The notes under the pieces were generated by a model. That model made no database searches. It was not told the DNA's origin and saw only the letters and a program-made list of their open reading frames with translations. A stretch of 64,000 bases of DNA from assembly GCA_020073565.1 (NCBI GenBank), contig JAIQEY010000034.1:1-64000 (forward strand), written 5' to 3'. Below are positions 1 through 8,603 of this stretch, in pieces (position 1 is the first letter of the stretch; every line of letters begins with the position of its first letter). Origin of the DNA: Terriglobia bacterium (GTDB taxonomy: Bacteria; Acidobacteriota; Terriglobia; Terriglobales; Acidobacteriaceae). The translations under genes were made by a program, and so were the position numbers.

Positions 1-388
1 CCACGGCGGCGATGGTGCCGGTCTGAATCACAAGAAACAGCGTCCACCCGTAGAGGAAGCCCCAGAGCGGCCCCAGCGACTCGCGCAGGTACACATACTG
101 GCCACCCGCACGGGGCATCATGGCGGCCAGTTCGCCGTAGCTGAGTGCGCCAACGATGGTTAAGAATCCGGTAATCAGCCACGCGCCAACAAGCAGCGCC
201 GGCGACTGCACCTCGCGCGAAATCTCGGCGGACACGATGAAGATTCCCGAGCCGATCATCGAGCCCATGACCAGCATGGTGGCGCTGGTCAGTCCGAGAC
301 CTTTGACGAGTTCTTGGTCTTGGTGGGTGTGGATCGCCCAATCGTTGGCGCTGGAAGCTTGAGCTGGAGGTCGAACGTCAGTACCCAA
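1..388 (-). CDS. APC-family amino acid permease (N-terminal part, runs off the window)
   Basis: This is the first ~129 residues of an inner-membrane amino acid/polyamine/organocation permease. The conserved first transmembrane helix is visible (GLTSATMLVMGSMIGSGIF, with the substrate-binding GSGIF motif). TM2 follows (LLVGAWLITGFLTIVGALSY), then the loop GELAAMMPRAGGQYVYLRE, which is typical of the family, and the start of TM3 (LWGFLYGWTLFLVIQTG). I chose a TTG start at 386-388 because AAGGAG lies five bases before it and no ATG precedes TM1. The C-terminal ~300 residues lie outside the window. Substrate cannot be told from this part. The family call is firm; the TTG start is an inference from the ribosome binding site. 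Confidence 0.88.
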   Translation of the reverse strand, partial: MGTDVRPPAQASSANDWAIHTHQDQELVKGLGLTSATMLVMGSMIGSGIFIVSAEISREVQSPALLVGAWLITGFLTIVGALSYGELAAMMPRAGGQYVYLRESLGPLWGFLYGWTLFLVIQTGTIAAV

Positions 389-551
389 CGAATCTCCTTA
401 GCACGTAGGGACAACCGCACGTAGGGGCAGCCGCCCTCGGCTGTCCAGTCGAGCGGAGCTCGACAACGTTTTTCTGAAACTGCGGCTCTGCGAACCGGAC
501 CGCCGAGGGCGGCTGTCCCTACGCAAAACTATTCGTACAAGCCAAATGACT
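389..551. repeat. Intergenic 22-bp inverted repeat
   Basis: The gap between thiE and the permease holds two inverted 22-bp arms (420-441 and 502-523) with one mismatch, reading CGTAGGGGCAGCCGCCCTCG on one side and its complement on the other, separated by about 60 bases. A further partial copy (CACGTAGGGACAACCGC) sits just outside at 402-418. It belongs to the GC-rich intergenic repeat vocabulary seen elsewhere in this window. No gene or promoter is evident. Confidence 0.75.
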
Positions 552-1166
552 TTACCCCAGAACCCGCAAAAGTTCTTCTGCTGATTTGCCGGGATCCCGT
601 AACAAGTCGGATATCACCGCCACCGCATCCGCTCCCGCATCAATCACCGACCGGGCGTTCGCGCGCGTAATCCCGCCAATTGCAACCAGGGGCTTGTGGG
701 TCAGTTCCCGTGCCCGACGCACGCCGGCAGCTCCAACCAACGGGTCCGGGTTGGCTTTGCTCTGGGTGGCAAAAACCGGGCCAATCGCAAGATAGTCCGC
801 TGATGTTAGATCCGCCATGGCAAGCTGCTCCGGATTGTGGGTGGAGACACCTAGCCATCGATCCGTCCCAACGATGCGCCGCGCCGCCTCGGGCGACAAA
901 TCATCCTGCCCCACATGCAGCCCATCGAAACCAGCCGCCAGACAAAGGTCAGCGCGGTCGTTCATGATGAGCTTGACGCTCTGCCCCAACCGCGCTCTGA
1001 GTTCACGAGCCTCATCGAGCATTTGCCGGGCATTGCCTTGTTTGTTGCGGTACTGGATCAGAGTGCAGCCGGCGGCGACCAGAGCCTCCGCGGCCAGCAG
1101 CAGAGCACCCGAGTTCGGAAAACAGCTAGGGTCAACGATTGGATACAAACGTTTCGCGAACTTCAT
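552..1166 (-). CDS. thiE: Thiamine-phosphate synthase
   Basis: The cytoplasmic TIM-barrel enzyme joins hydroxymethylpyrimidine diphosphate to thiazole phosphate to give thiamine phosphate. At 204 residues it has normal family length. Visible landmarks are LIQYRNK near residue 37 (diphosphate-binding region), [20 protein letters not shown] around 88-107, [17 protein letters not shown] and the C-terminal phosphate loop [11 protein letters not shown]. Its ATG overlaps the accC stop by four bases (ATGA), so it is translationally coupled to the biotin carboxylase. No other thiamine gene is in the window and no TPP riboswitch is visible here, so it is probably expressed from the accBC transcript. 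Confidence 0.93.
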   Translation of the reverse strand: MKFAKRLYPIVDPSCFPNSGALLLAAEALVAAGCTLIQYRNKQGNARQMLDEARELRARLGQSVKLIMNDRADLCLAAGFDGLHVGQDDLSPEAARRIVGTDRWLGVSTHNPEQLAMADLTSADYLAIGPVFATQSKANPDPLVGAAGVRRARELTHKPLVAIGGITRANARSVIDAGADAVAVISDLLRDPGKSAEELLRVLG

Positions 1167-2536
1167 GCCTCAGTTGATTCTGCTTTCTCTTTCGCCCGCT
1201 CGAAAAATCTCTCGATGAATCCGGTATCAATGTTCCCCGCGCGAAACTCAGGGTCGGCGAGAATCCGGCGATGCAACGGAATCGTGGTGTAAATGCCCTC
1301 CACGATAAACATCTCCAAGGCGCGACCCATGCGCGAAATGGCCTCGTTGCGATCTTTGCCGCGCGCCACCAGCTTCGCAATCAGCGAATCGTAGTAAGGC
1401 GGAATGGTGCCTTCGGCGTACGCGGCGGTATCGACGCGCACCCCCGTTCCCCCGGGCGGATGAAACGTCGTAATCTTGCCCGCCGATGGTGTGAACTTTT
1501 CCGGATGCTCGGCATTGATGCGGCACTCGATCGCGTGTCCGCGATGCACGATGGGGCCCTGCAGTACATCCGCCATCTTCGCTCCGGCGGCGATCATGAT
1601 CTGGCTCTTGACCAGGTCCACGTCAGTGACCATCTCGGTGACTGGATGCTCCACCTGGATGCGCGTATTCATCTCAATGAAGTGGAGGCGGCGATCCTGA
1701 TCCATCAGAAACTCAATGGTGCCGGCGTTGTGGTACCCGACCGCGCTAAGAGTCTTGCTGAGGACGTCGCCGATTTCTTTGCGAAGTTCGGGCGTGACCC
1801 GCACCGACGGCGATTCTTCAAGCAGCTTCTGATGCCGGCGCTGGATGGAGCACTCGCGCTCGCCCAGGCTCACGACGTTGCCGTGTTCGTCGGCCAGCAC
1901 CTGAAACTCGATGTGCCGGGGGCGCTCAACGTATTTCTCCATGTAGAGATCGCCATTGCCGAACGCGGCCGAGGCTTCCCCCTGCGCCTGGCGGTAGAGT
2001 CCGGGCAGTTCCTCTTGGTTGCGCACAATGCGCATGCCGCGCCCGCCGCCACCCGCCGAGGCCTTGATGATCACCGGGAAGCCCACCTGGCGCGCCCACT
2101 CCAGGGCCTCACCATCGGAGGCGATCACGCCGTCGGAGCCGGGCAGGATCGGCACCCCGTACTTCTTCATGGCGGCGCGCGCCTTTTCCTTTTCGCCCAT
2201 CAACCGGATCACCTCCGGCGTCGGTCCGATGAACTTGATGTGGCACGCCGCGCAGACTTCGGCGAAGTTCGCGTTCTCCGAAAGCAAGCCATAGCCCGGG
2301 TGAATGGCGTCCACGTTGGCGATTTCCGCCGCGCTGATCACCGCCGGAATATTCAGATAGCTCTGCGCCAGTTGCGGCGGACCGATACAAATCGCCTCAT
2401 CGGCAAAACGCACATGGAGCGAATTCCGGTCCGCTTCGCTATAGATTGCCACGGCGCGGATGCCAAGTTCCTTGCACGCGCAGATAACGCGCAGAGCGAT
2501 CTCACCGCGGTTGGCTACCAGAATCTTCTTGAACAT
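1163..2536 (-). CDS. accC: Acetyl-CoA carboxylase, biotin carboxylase subunit
   Basis: An ATP-grasp enzyme that carboxylates the biotin of AccB, the first half-reaction of malonyl-CoA formation for fatty-acid synthesis. At 457 residues it matches the free-standing subunit rather than a multidomain pyruvate or propionyl carboxylase. The N-terminal Rossmann-like region starts [17 protein letters not shown]. The ATP glycine-rich loop is [14 protein letters not shown] near residue 165. The metal/bicarbonate region is [15 protein letters not shown] near 290. It follows accB by 34 bases that contain a perfect hairpin and is coupled to thiE downstream. Confidence 0.95.
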   Translation of the reverse strand: MFKKILVANRGEIALRVICACKELGIRAVAIYSEADRNSLHVRFADEAICIGPPQLAQSYLNIPAVISAAEIANVDAIHPGYGLLSENANFAEVCAACHIKFIGPTPEVIRLMGEKEKARAAMKKYGVPILPGSDGVIASDGEALEWARQVGFPVIIKASAGGGGRGMRIVRNQEELPGLYRQAQGEASAAFGNGDLYMEKYVERPRHIEFQVLADEHGNVVSLGERECSIQRRHQKLLEESPSVRVTPELRKEIGDVLSKTLSAVGYHNAGTIEFLMDQDRRLHFIEMNTRIQVEHPVTEMVTDVDLVKSQIMIAAGAKMADVLQGPIVHRGHAIECRINAEHPEKFTPSAGKITTFHPPGGTGVRVDTAAYAEGTIPPYYDSLIAKLVARGKDRNEAISRMGRALEMFIVEGIYTTIPLHRRILADPEFRAGNIDTGFIERFFERAKEKAESTEA

Positions 2537-2543
2537 GGGGTGA

Positions 2544-2568
2544 AGCTTTCAGCTATCAGCTGAAAGCT
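2544..2568. repeat. Perfect 11-bp inverted repeat between accB and accC
   Basis: AGCTTTCAGCT at 2544-2554 and AGCTGAAAGCT at 2558-2568 form an 11-bp stem with a 3-base loop. It fills most of the 34-base accB-accC spacer and ends about 7 bases before the accC ATG, where a ribosome binding site would be expected. The AGCTTTC units resemble the 7-bp phased repeats found in other intergenic gaps of this window. It may affect the relative expression of accB and accC; this is inference. Confidence 0.8.
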
Positions 2569-2570
2569 GA

Positions 2571-3062
2571 TTATTTCGTCCGCAGGGCAAACAATTCCTG
2601 TCCGTATTCGATGGGCTGGCCGTTGGCGACGAACTTCTTCACGACCTCTCCGGCGACGTCGCATTCGATTTCATTCATCAGCTTCATGGCTTCGACAATG
2701 CACAGGACCTGGCCAATCTCCACCGGATCGCCCACTTTGACAAAAGGAGGAGCCCCGGGGGAGGGCGCTTCGTAGAAGGTGCCCACGATCGGCGAGCGCA
2801 CAATGTGCAGATCTTCTTCGGGCTCGGGCACGAGCGGGGCAGCGGCGGCGAACTCGACCTTGGCGGGCGCGGAAGTGGAACCATGGGCAGCAGCAACCGG
2901 GGCTGGATGAACCGCGATATACCTGGCATCCGGTAATGCTACGGTCGGCGCCTCCGAGGCGCGCTTGATCTTCACTTTGACATCGCCGCGCTCCAGTTCG
3001 AACTCAGCAATGCCTTTTTCTATGATGAACTCGATGAGTTCCTTCAGCTCTTTTTGATTCAT
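2571..3062 (-). CDS. accB: Acetyl-CoA carboxylase, biotin carboxyl carrier protein
   Basis: The carrier whose lysine-linked biotin shuttles CO2 between AccC and the carboxyltransferase. From the ATG at 3062 (MNQKELKELIEFIIEKG) the protein is 163 residues, the normal AccB length. The reading frame is open further upstream to 3260, but that extension overlaps the M24 peptidase gene and has no AccB-like sequence, so I rejected it. An N-terminal helix is followed by an Ala/Pro linker (about residues 50-85) and the C-terminal biotinyl domain, with biotinylation motif EAMKLMNEIE and a thumb region (SPIVGTFYEAPSPGAPPFVK). It heads the accB-accC-thiE group. Confidence 0.93.
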   Translation of the reverse strand: MNQKELKELIEFIIEKGIAEFELERGDVKVKIKRASEAPTVALPDARYIAVHPAPVAAAHGSTSAPAKVEFAAAAPLVPEPEEDLHIVRSPIVGTFYEAPSPGAPPFVKVGDPVEIGQVLCIVEAMKLMNEIECDVAGEVVKKFVANGQPIEYGQELFALRTK

Positions 3063-3169
3063 CGTATGCGGTGGGTTTCCGCGTTCAAGATCCCGCTGTC
3101 TGGGCAACGGCACCGGCAGCTCTATCAGCCCCGGCTGGAATAAAACGGTAATGTACCCGACTTGATTCG

Positions 3170-4261
3170 CTAGATAACAATCAGTTCGTTGTCCCTGGGC
3201 GCTAGCACTTCGCAGCCGGAAGGAGTGACGACCACGACATCTTCGATCCGCACTCCCCACTTCCCGGGAATGTATGCGCCGGGCTCAATCGTGATCACCA
3301 TGCCCGGTTCCAGCCTTTGTGTCTGCGCCGCCGCCAACCGCGGCGCCTCGTGTATCTCCAATCCTAAACCATGCCCGGTCGAATGGGTAAAGTAACGTGC
3401 CAACTTCCACTTACGGAGCACGCGACGCGCCGCTCCATCCACTTCGCCAGCCGCCACGCCCGGACGAACCACGGCAATCGCCGCCTGCTGGGCTTCCCGC
3501 ACCGCCTCATACATCTGGCGGGCAGCGCGCGAAGGACGTCCAACGTGCACAGTCCGCGTGCGGTCCGAACAATAGCCAGTGAGTATAACACCGAAGTCAC
3601 AGACCACGAATCCGCGGCGCGGAATCGCCGCTTCCGATGCACGTCCATGCACCACCGCCGAACGCTGGCCGGATGCGATGATCGTGGAAAACGACATTCC
3701 CTCGGCCCCAGCGCACCGAGCCGCGTATTCCATGGACCCGGCAACCTCGACTTCCCTGGTGCCAGGACGAATCTTCTTACGTATGATCGGGAAAAGCCTT
3801 GCGCCTAGTTCGACGGCTCGCCGAATACAACCGATTTCCTCCGCATCCTTCACCATGCGCGCACGCTCAACCAACTGCGGAGCGGAGCGAACCTTGAACC
3901 TGGGCCTGAGCCGCGCAGCAATCCGATCGCGCATCACAACCGGCACGGTTTCGCCCTCCAGTCCCAATACCTTCTTGCTTACGCCGCCCGTTCTCGATCC
4001 AGCCAGACTCTCCACGGCAGCCAGGAATGGCGCTTTGCGGGCAATAACGATTTGGGCGCCGCAAACCTCCGCACGAGCCTGCGCAATGTACCGCCCGTCG
4101 GTGAAGAAGCTCACCCCGCGATCGCTGACCAGCAATGCACCCGCGCTGCCCGTAAAACCGCACAGGTAGCGGACGTTGGGAAGGTGAGTCACCAGGAGGA
4201 GGTCAAGTTTGTTCTCAGGAAGTACAGCCTGAAGGCGCCGCAAGCGGCTGGAGTGATCCAT
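3170..4261 (-). CDS. M24 family metallopeptidase (Xaa-Pro aminopeptidase/dipeptidase type)
   Basis: A cytoplasmic two-metal peptidase of the pita-bread fold, 363 residues, expected to act on Xaa-Pro peptides. The N-terminal creatinase-like domain ([18 protein letters not shown]) is followed by the catalytic domain with the five metal ligands in order: Asp in VVCDFGVI, Asp in YCSDRTRT, His in [14 protein letters not shown], Glu in VITIEPGAY and Glu in GVRIEDVV. It lies 107 bases upstream of accB; the pepP/pepQ-accB order is common in bacteria, although the usual intervening efp is absent. Whether it acts on dipeptides or longer N-termini cannot be read from the sequence. Confidence 0.9.
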   Translation of the reverse strand: MDHSSRLRRLQAVLPENKLDLLLVTHLPNVRYLCGFTGSAGALLVSDRGVSFFTDGRYIAQARAEVCGAQIVIARKAPFLAAVESLAGSRTGGVSKKVLGLEGETVPVVMRDRIAARLRPRFKVRSAPQLVERARMVKDAEEIGCIRRAVELGARLFPIIRKKIRPGTREVEVAGSMEYAARCAGAEGMSFSTIIASGQRSAVVHGRASEAAIPRRGFVVCDFGVILTGYCSDRTRTVHVGRPSRAARQMYEAVREAQQAAIAVVRPGVAAGEVDGAARRVLRKWKLARYFTHSTGHGLGLEIHEAPRLAAAQTQRLEPGMVITIEPGAYIPGKWGVRIEDVVVVTPSGCEVLAPRDNELIVI

Positions 4262-4284
4262 GGGCAGGAGTGTAACAAGAACCA

Positions 4285-4403
4285 GTTCTCAGTTCTCGGT
4301 TCCCAGTTCTCAGTACCAAAACTCGGCGGCTGGGTTAGGGCCAATGAGAGCTAAGAATGTCCGAACGATGACAACTGAGAACTGGGAACCGAGAACTGAG
4401 AAC
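4285..4403. repeat. Perfect 30-bp inverted repeat built from 7-bp units
   Basis: Bases 4285-4314 and 4374-4403 are exact reverse complements over 30 bp, separated by 59 bases. Each arm is made of heptamers (ACTGAGA, ACTGGGA, ACCGAGA, ACTGAGA, then AC), so it is both a tandem repeat and an inverted repeat. It sits between the pil terminator and the M24 peptidase start. Similar phased oligomers occur at 12792-13015, 23100-23152, 42160-42205 and 48463-48490. Confidence 0.9.
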
Positions 4404-4404
4404 T

Positions 4405-4453
4405 CCAAACAAAACCGCCGGTTTCTCGACAGGTTCTTCGAGAAAGCCGGCGG
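4405..4453 (-). terminator. Rho-independent terminator of the pil operon
   Basis: On the minus strand a stem CCGCCGGCTTTCTCGA (4438-4453) pairs with TCGAGAAACCGGCGG (4415-4429) around an 8-base loop and is followed at once by TTTTGTTTGG. It lies 24 bases past the pilQ stop, as expected for the end of the HTH-pilMNOPQ transcript. Confidence 0.85.
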
Positions 4454-4476
4454 CTGTGGCTTGAGTTCGACGTCGG

Positions 4477-6519
4477 TTAGGTCTGAATGATGCGCGGCGT
4501 GATGAAGAAGATCAGTTCCTGATCCGAGGTCTTCACCGCGCGGTGCTTGAACAGATTCCCGAGGTACGGAATGTCTCCCAGTAGCGGAACCTGGGAGATG
4601 CTCAGCGAGTTCTGCGTTTGGATCACGCCGCCAATCACCACCGTGCCGCCATCGGTCACCAGGACCTGGGTGGTGGCTTGCTGCGTAATCAGTGTCGGGT
4701 TGCCCTGCACTACGTTGCCGAAGTCGGGCAGCGTATTCTCCACGTCCACATTCAGGAAGATGGTCCCTTCCGACGTGATCTGCGGAGTCACCGTGAGGCG
4801 CAGGAACGCGTCCACGTAAGTCACCGTGGGCGGACCGCCCAACTGGGCTTGGGTTGTGACAGGCACGCGTACGCCCTGCTTCACCACCGCTTGGATGTTG
4901 TTCTGAGTCACGACGCGCGGACGGGAAAGAACCTTCAGCAACCCGCGCGATTCGGCCATGGTCAGCAGAAAGTCGATGCGCATGTTGTTGGTGGCATTGA
5001 CGAACTGCAAACCGCTGGTGGGTCCCGTCGCTCCCAAGTTCGAAAACAAGGGAATCTGGGTTCCCGTCGTGCCGCCGCTCGAAACGATATACATCGGATT
5101 CGGAACAAGTCCGCTTCCGATGGTCGTAGGTGTCGTTCCAACACTCTGCACGCCGCCGACCGCCGAGGGTCCGTTGCCCCAACCAAATCCGAGCTGGGTG
5201 CCGATGTCGCGGGCGAATTGCCGGGTGGCGGCCACCACGCGCGCTTCAATCTCGACTTCCTGTGTCTTGCGGTCCATCTGCTGGATGATGCGGTCGATCT
5301 GCGGCAAAGACGCCGGAATGTCAGAAATGATCAGCGAGTTCGTACGATCGTCGGCGACGAGGTCGCCACGCTGGCTGATGAACTTCTTGAGCGTCGGCAC
5401 CACGTCTTTGGAGTGCGCGTAGCTGAGGAACCGTGTGATGGTGACTTTATCCACCGCCAGCGCTTCGGCGTCAATCTGTGCACGCCGGTTCTCGGCTTCC
5501 TTCTTCAATGTTTCGATCGTTGCGATCCGCAGGATGTTGCCTTCCAGTTGCCGTGACAGATCGTTGTTCTTCAGAACGATGTCCAACGCCTGGTCCCACG
5601 GCACGTCATCGAGCACGATGGTGAGGGTGCCCTTGACCTGGGGATCGAGCACAACGTTCAGACCGCTGATCTCGTGGATGAGCCGGAAGAAATCCTTTAG
5701 ATCAACATCCTTCAGGTTGACCGAGATCGGTTCGCCCGTGTACTTGGACCCGCTCGACGCCGGTGCCGGCTGCGCCATCTGCGCCTTCTGTTCGGCGGCC
5801 AGATTCACCGCCGGTTGGATAGCCGGGGCGCTGCCACTGGCAGCATCCTGCTTCATGCTGGCATGCGCGTTGACCGCCACCAGTTCGGCTGCGGTCTTGT
5901 CGGCAAACCGGTCCGCTGCGGCCTGTGCCTTCACGGCGGGCTCAACTGGCACGTTCGCCGGGTCGCTCTTCACCGTCAACTTCGGCTCGACGAACGCAAC
6001 GCTCGCCGCGGGCGCCTCGGATTTCTCCGCCGCCACCGGCGCCGAGACAGCCACCAATTTCGGTGCAGCCGCCTTCGCCGTCGATGCCGCCGGGCGCGTG
6101 GCCACAACCGCATCCTGAATCTTCAGCGTGAAGCTGCCGTCCTGGCCAGCCACCAGCTCATGCTGGCGGGCCGACTCCAAGTCGACGACGAGGCGCGTGC
6201 TGGGCGGCACCTGGCCGTTCATCCCCACGCGTACGCCTTTCACGCCATCGCTGCCCACATTGATGTGACTCAGCGCCGTCGCCATCACGGTGTTGGGAAG
6301 GTCAATCACGATGCGCGAGGGCGAGTCGAGCGTCGTCACTTTGGGCGCCACTACGCCCTTGGCTTTGAACTCGACACGCAGGCCGTCCTGGCCGCGCGTG
6401 ACCTCGAGCCGTTGCAAAGCGGCCGTCGTGGCCATCCCTTTGCCCGGCGTGTCAGCCGCCGCTGCGATCAGTACGAACGCCAGCAGCGTAACAATCAGAC
6501 CCAACAGTTGCTTTCGCAT
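4477..6519 (-). CDS. pilQ: Type IV pilus secretin PilQ
   Basis: The outer-membrane secretin through which type IV pili leave the cell, 680 residues. A signal peptide (LLGLIVTLLAFVLIAAAA) is followed by an AMIN domain (about residues 35-135, which in the family binds peptidoglycan). Next is an Ala-rich linker, then a secretin/TonB short N-terminal domain (VDLKDFFRLIHEISGLNVVL, about 270-340). An N1-type KH domain follows (DDRTNSLIISDIPASLPQID), and the C-terminal secretin core ends in GDIPYLGNLFKHRAV and ELIFFITPRII. Its place last after pilM-N-O-P is the canonical order. A strong terminator follows. Confidence 0.95.
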   Translation of the reverse strand: MRKQLLGLIVTLLAFVLIAAAADTPGKGMATTAALQRLEVTRGQDGLRVEFKAKGVVAPKVTTLDSPSRIVIDLPNTVMATALSHINVGSDGVKGVRVGMNGQVPPSTRLVVDLESARQHELVAGQDGSFTLKIQDAVVATRPAASTAKAAAPKLVAVSAPVAAEKSEAPAASVAFVEPKLTVKSDPANVPVEPAVKAQAAADRFADKTAAELVAVNAHASMKQDAASGSAPAIQPAVNLAAEQKAQMAQPAPASSGSKYTGEPISVNLKDVDLKDFFRLIHEISGLNVVLDPQVKGTLTIVLDDVPWDQALDIVLKNNDLSRQLEGNILRIATIETLKKEAENRRAQIDAEALAVDKVTITRFLSYAHSKDVVPTLKKFISQRGDLVADDRTNSLIISDIPASLPQIDRIIQQMDRKTQEVEIEARVVAATRQFARDIGTQLGFGWGNGPSAVGGVQSVGTTPTTIGSGLVPNPMYIVSSGGTTGTQIPLFSNLGATGPTSGLQFVNATNNMRIDFLLTMAESRGLLKVLSRPRVVTQNNIQAVVKQGVRVPVTTQAQLGGPPTVTYVDAFLRLTVTPQITSEGTIFLNVDVENTLPDFGNVVQGNPTLITQQATTQVLVTDGGTVVIGGVIQTQNSLSISQVPLLGDIPYLGNLFKHRAVKTSDQELIFFITPRIIQT

Positions 6520-6586
6520 TTCCCTATCCCCCCATGTGAGGCCGTTTTGCCTCCATGTGTTTCGTCGAACTCGCTTCCCTGCCGGC

Positions 6587-7366
6587 CTACACCGCCGGAG
6601 TCGTAATCTTCTTCACCACTTCGCGCGTAAACGTCTTGCCCAGCCGGTCTTGCAGCGTCTCCTGGAACACAACTGAATCGCCCGTGATCTTCACTACGTA
6701 ACCGTTGAACACCGGGTCGTTCTCCCGCAGGAAATACGCCTTGTTCATGCTGTTCGTCACTACCGCGATAAAACCGTTCTCGGAGCGAACCACTCCCCGA
6801 AGATTGATCGCGCCGATTTCCAGGCACTTCTTGCCCGTCGTGCAACCCGAACCCGAGCCCTGCGTTACCACCGGACTCACAAACGGATCGCGTTTCCCGG
6901 TCATGGGCCACTTCCCGCTCGGCTTGTCCTCGCTCTTCGCCGGCTCGGCGGCGGCGCTGCTCGGGGCCGCCGGCTGGCTCGCAGACGGACTCGCCTTGGT
7001 AGCTGCAGCCACCGGCTGGACAGCCAGCGCGGCTGCTTTCTTCGTGGCCGGCTGCTTATTCGCTGTGGCTGAAGCTGTCTTCACGTTGGCCGTACCCTTC
7101 GCCGCAACCGGCACGGGCTTGGCCGCGCTTGCGGCCGGAACAGTCTTGGCCTGCGCCGGAACTGCATTCGGTTTCGCCGCAGCCGGCGTGACCTTCGCGC
7201 TCTGCGCGGCGGGAGCCTTGATGCCCAAAGCCTCATTCGATGCCGCCGTGGCGTTGTTGCGCACGCCCTCCATCAGGGCCTTCGTGTGCTGGATAACCTG
7301 TGGGTTCTGCGCCGAAGCCAGGCCCACAGCCAGTCCGCAAACCAGAATCGTCATCGCCCGCTTCAT
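6587..7366 (-). CDS. pilP: Type IV pilus assembly protein PilP-like
   Basis: A 259-residue exported protein with signal peptide MKRAMTILVCGLAVGLASA. After it comes a very Ala/Pro/Lys-rich, probably disordered stretch (about residues 50-150), then a compact C-terminal domain of beta character (KRDPFVSP, GAINLRGVVRSENGFIAVV, AYFLRENDPVFNGYVVKI). The KRDPF motif and the small beta domain are the features of PilP, which links the PilN/PilO inner-membrane platform to the PilQ secretin. There is no lipobox, unlike many PilP lipoproteins. The assignment rests on the C-terminal domain and on gene order. Confidence 0.8.
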   Translation of the reverse strand: MKRAMTILVCGLAVGLASAQNPQVIQHTKALMEGVRNNATAASNEALGIKAPAAQSAKVTPAAAKPNAVPAQAKTVPAASAAKPVPVAAKGTANVKTASATANKQPATKKAAALAVQPVAAATKASPSASQPAAPSSAAAEPAKSEDKPSGKWPMTGKRDPFVSPVVTQGSGSGCTTGKKCLEIGAINLRGVVRSENGFIAVVTNSMNKAYFLRENDPVFNGYVVKITGDSVVFQETLQDRLGKTFTREVVKKITTPAV

Positions 7367-7375
7367 CGTTTCCCC

Positions 7376-7999
7376 CTATCGCTTCGCCGGCGTTCCCGGC
7401 TTACCGGCGCCCGCCGGATCCAAGTCATGGCTAAAGTACGTCGTCGTCACGCAGGTCGCTACTACACTCTCGCTGGCCGCGTACTGGTAGGTCTTTTTCG
7501 GGTGCGCGTCCGCCGGCTTCCGGGTCGAAGCCACCAGCAGATTGGAAACATTCATAATGCGTTCCAGTTTGCCCACGCGGTCGAAAAAGCCCAACATCGA
7601 ATAGTACGGGCCGTCAAACTCCACCTCGAAGGGAACTTCGGTGTAGAAGTCTTTGTTGGCGTACGGACGCGCGGTGTAGCGCCGCACTTCCACGCCCGCC
7701 TTGCGCGCTTCCGAGCTCACCATGCGCATGAAGTTGTCCACTTCCTTCTCATCCGGCACAATCTTCCGCTCGATCTCGAGCTGCTGCTTCAGGCTGGCGA
7801 GCTGACGCTCGATATCGGCCAGCTTCGGCCGGTACGCTTCCAGCTCCGCGTTCTCGCGGATCTTCGCCTGCAGCTTGATCTGCGCCGCCGCGTTGTCTTC
7901 CCGCCGCGACTTGAAGACGGTGTAGTAGAGGCCGCCGGTCACGACCGCTCCCGCCAGCACCAGAATCCCCATCAGCTTGAAACCCGAAAGTTCGCCCAT
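7376..7999 (-). CDS. pilO: Type IV pilus inner-membrane platform protein PilO
   Basis: A bitopic inner-membrane protein of 207 residues. A single TM helix near the N-terminus (LMGILVLAGAVVTGGLYYTVF) is followed by a coiled coil (about 35-80, IKLQAKIRENAELEAYRPKL) and a periplasmic ferredoxin-like domain containing VPFEVEFDGPYYSMLGFFDR, the part most conserved in PilO. It pairs with PilN in the alignment subcomplex. Spacing is 13 bases after pilN and 9 bases before pilP. Confidence 0.9.
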   Translation of the reverse strand: MGELSGFKLMGILVLAGAVVTGGLYYTVFKSRREDNAAAQIKLQAKIRENAELEAYRPKLADIERQLASLKQQLEIERKIVPDEKEVDNFMRMVSSEARKAGVEVRRYTARPYANKDFYTEVPFEVEFDGPYYSMLGFFDRVGKLERIMNVSNLLVASTRKPADAHPKKTYQYAASESVVATCVTTTYFSHDLDPAGAGKPGTPAKR

Positions 8000-8012
8000 A
8001 TCCGGTCCGCCT

Positions 8013-8603
8013 TTACGACTTCGCCTTTTCGCAGGTCAGTGTGAACTGAAACGCCTGCATGTCTTTCACGGTCTCGTCCTGCAACGTCTCTTTGATCTCG
8101 ATGTTGCGGAAATATCCGGTCTTCTGCAGATTGGAGATCAGGTTGGCCACCGCATCGCTGCTCAGGGCCATGCCATCGATCGCTACATGGTTGCCCTGAT
8201 CCTGCAAACTGTTCAGCCAGACTGCCTCGGTGTTGTTGATCGTCTCGCCGACCATCGCCAGGAGGTCCACCGGACCTGTCTGGTTATGGCGCAGCTGATC
8301 GATCACGTCCACGCGCCGCTTGTAGGCATCGGCCTGCTTCTGGCGCTCCATGTAACGCACCTTAATATCGGCCAGTTCGCGGTTTTTCTGCTCCGCCAGC
8401 CGCATTTGTGATTCGATCGCTTGCCGTTCATGATCGAGCCGGTACCAGTAGACGCCGTTGATTGCGCCCACGATCGCCAGCACGGCCACCACTTGCAGCA
8501 GCGGCGAACCGGTGCTGCCCATGTCCATGCTCGGCATACTGACGGCAGCGCTCTTCTTGCCGCCCTTCGGTTTCGGAGCACCCAGCAGGTTGATTCGGAT
8601 CAT
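8013..8603 (-). CDS. pilN: Type IV pilus inner-membrane platform protein PilN
   Basis: A 196-residue bitopic protein. The short cytoplasmic N-terminus MIRINLLGAPKPK carries the INLL motif that docks into PilM. It is followed by a TM helix (about 34-55, QVVAVLAIVGAINGVYWYRL), a coiled coil (about 60-95) and a periplasmic domain with TEAVWLNSLQDQGNHVAIDG, typical of PilN. The start overlaps the pilM stop by four bases (ATGA), so the partners are translationally coupled. Confidence 0.92.
   Translation of the reverse strand: MIRINLLGAPKPKGGKKSAAVSMPSMDMGSTGSPLLQVVAVLAIVGAINGVYWYRLDHERQAIESQMRLAEQKNRELADIKVRYMERQKQADAYKRRVDVIDQLRHNQTGPVDLLAMVGETINNTEAVWLNSLQDQGNHVAIDGMALSSDAVANLISNLQKTGYFRNIEIKETLQDETVKDMQAFQFTLTCEKAKS

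Noticed and set aside
1271-2563. 430-codon plus-strand frame opposite accC
   Set aside because: It is antisense to a highly conserved gene, with no recognisable domain and an Arg/His-rich composition.
3063-3260. Upstream extension of accB
   Set aside because: The added 66 residues overlap the M24 gene, lack AccB similarity, and the ATG at 3062 gives the normal length.
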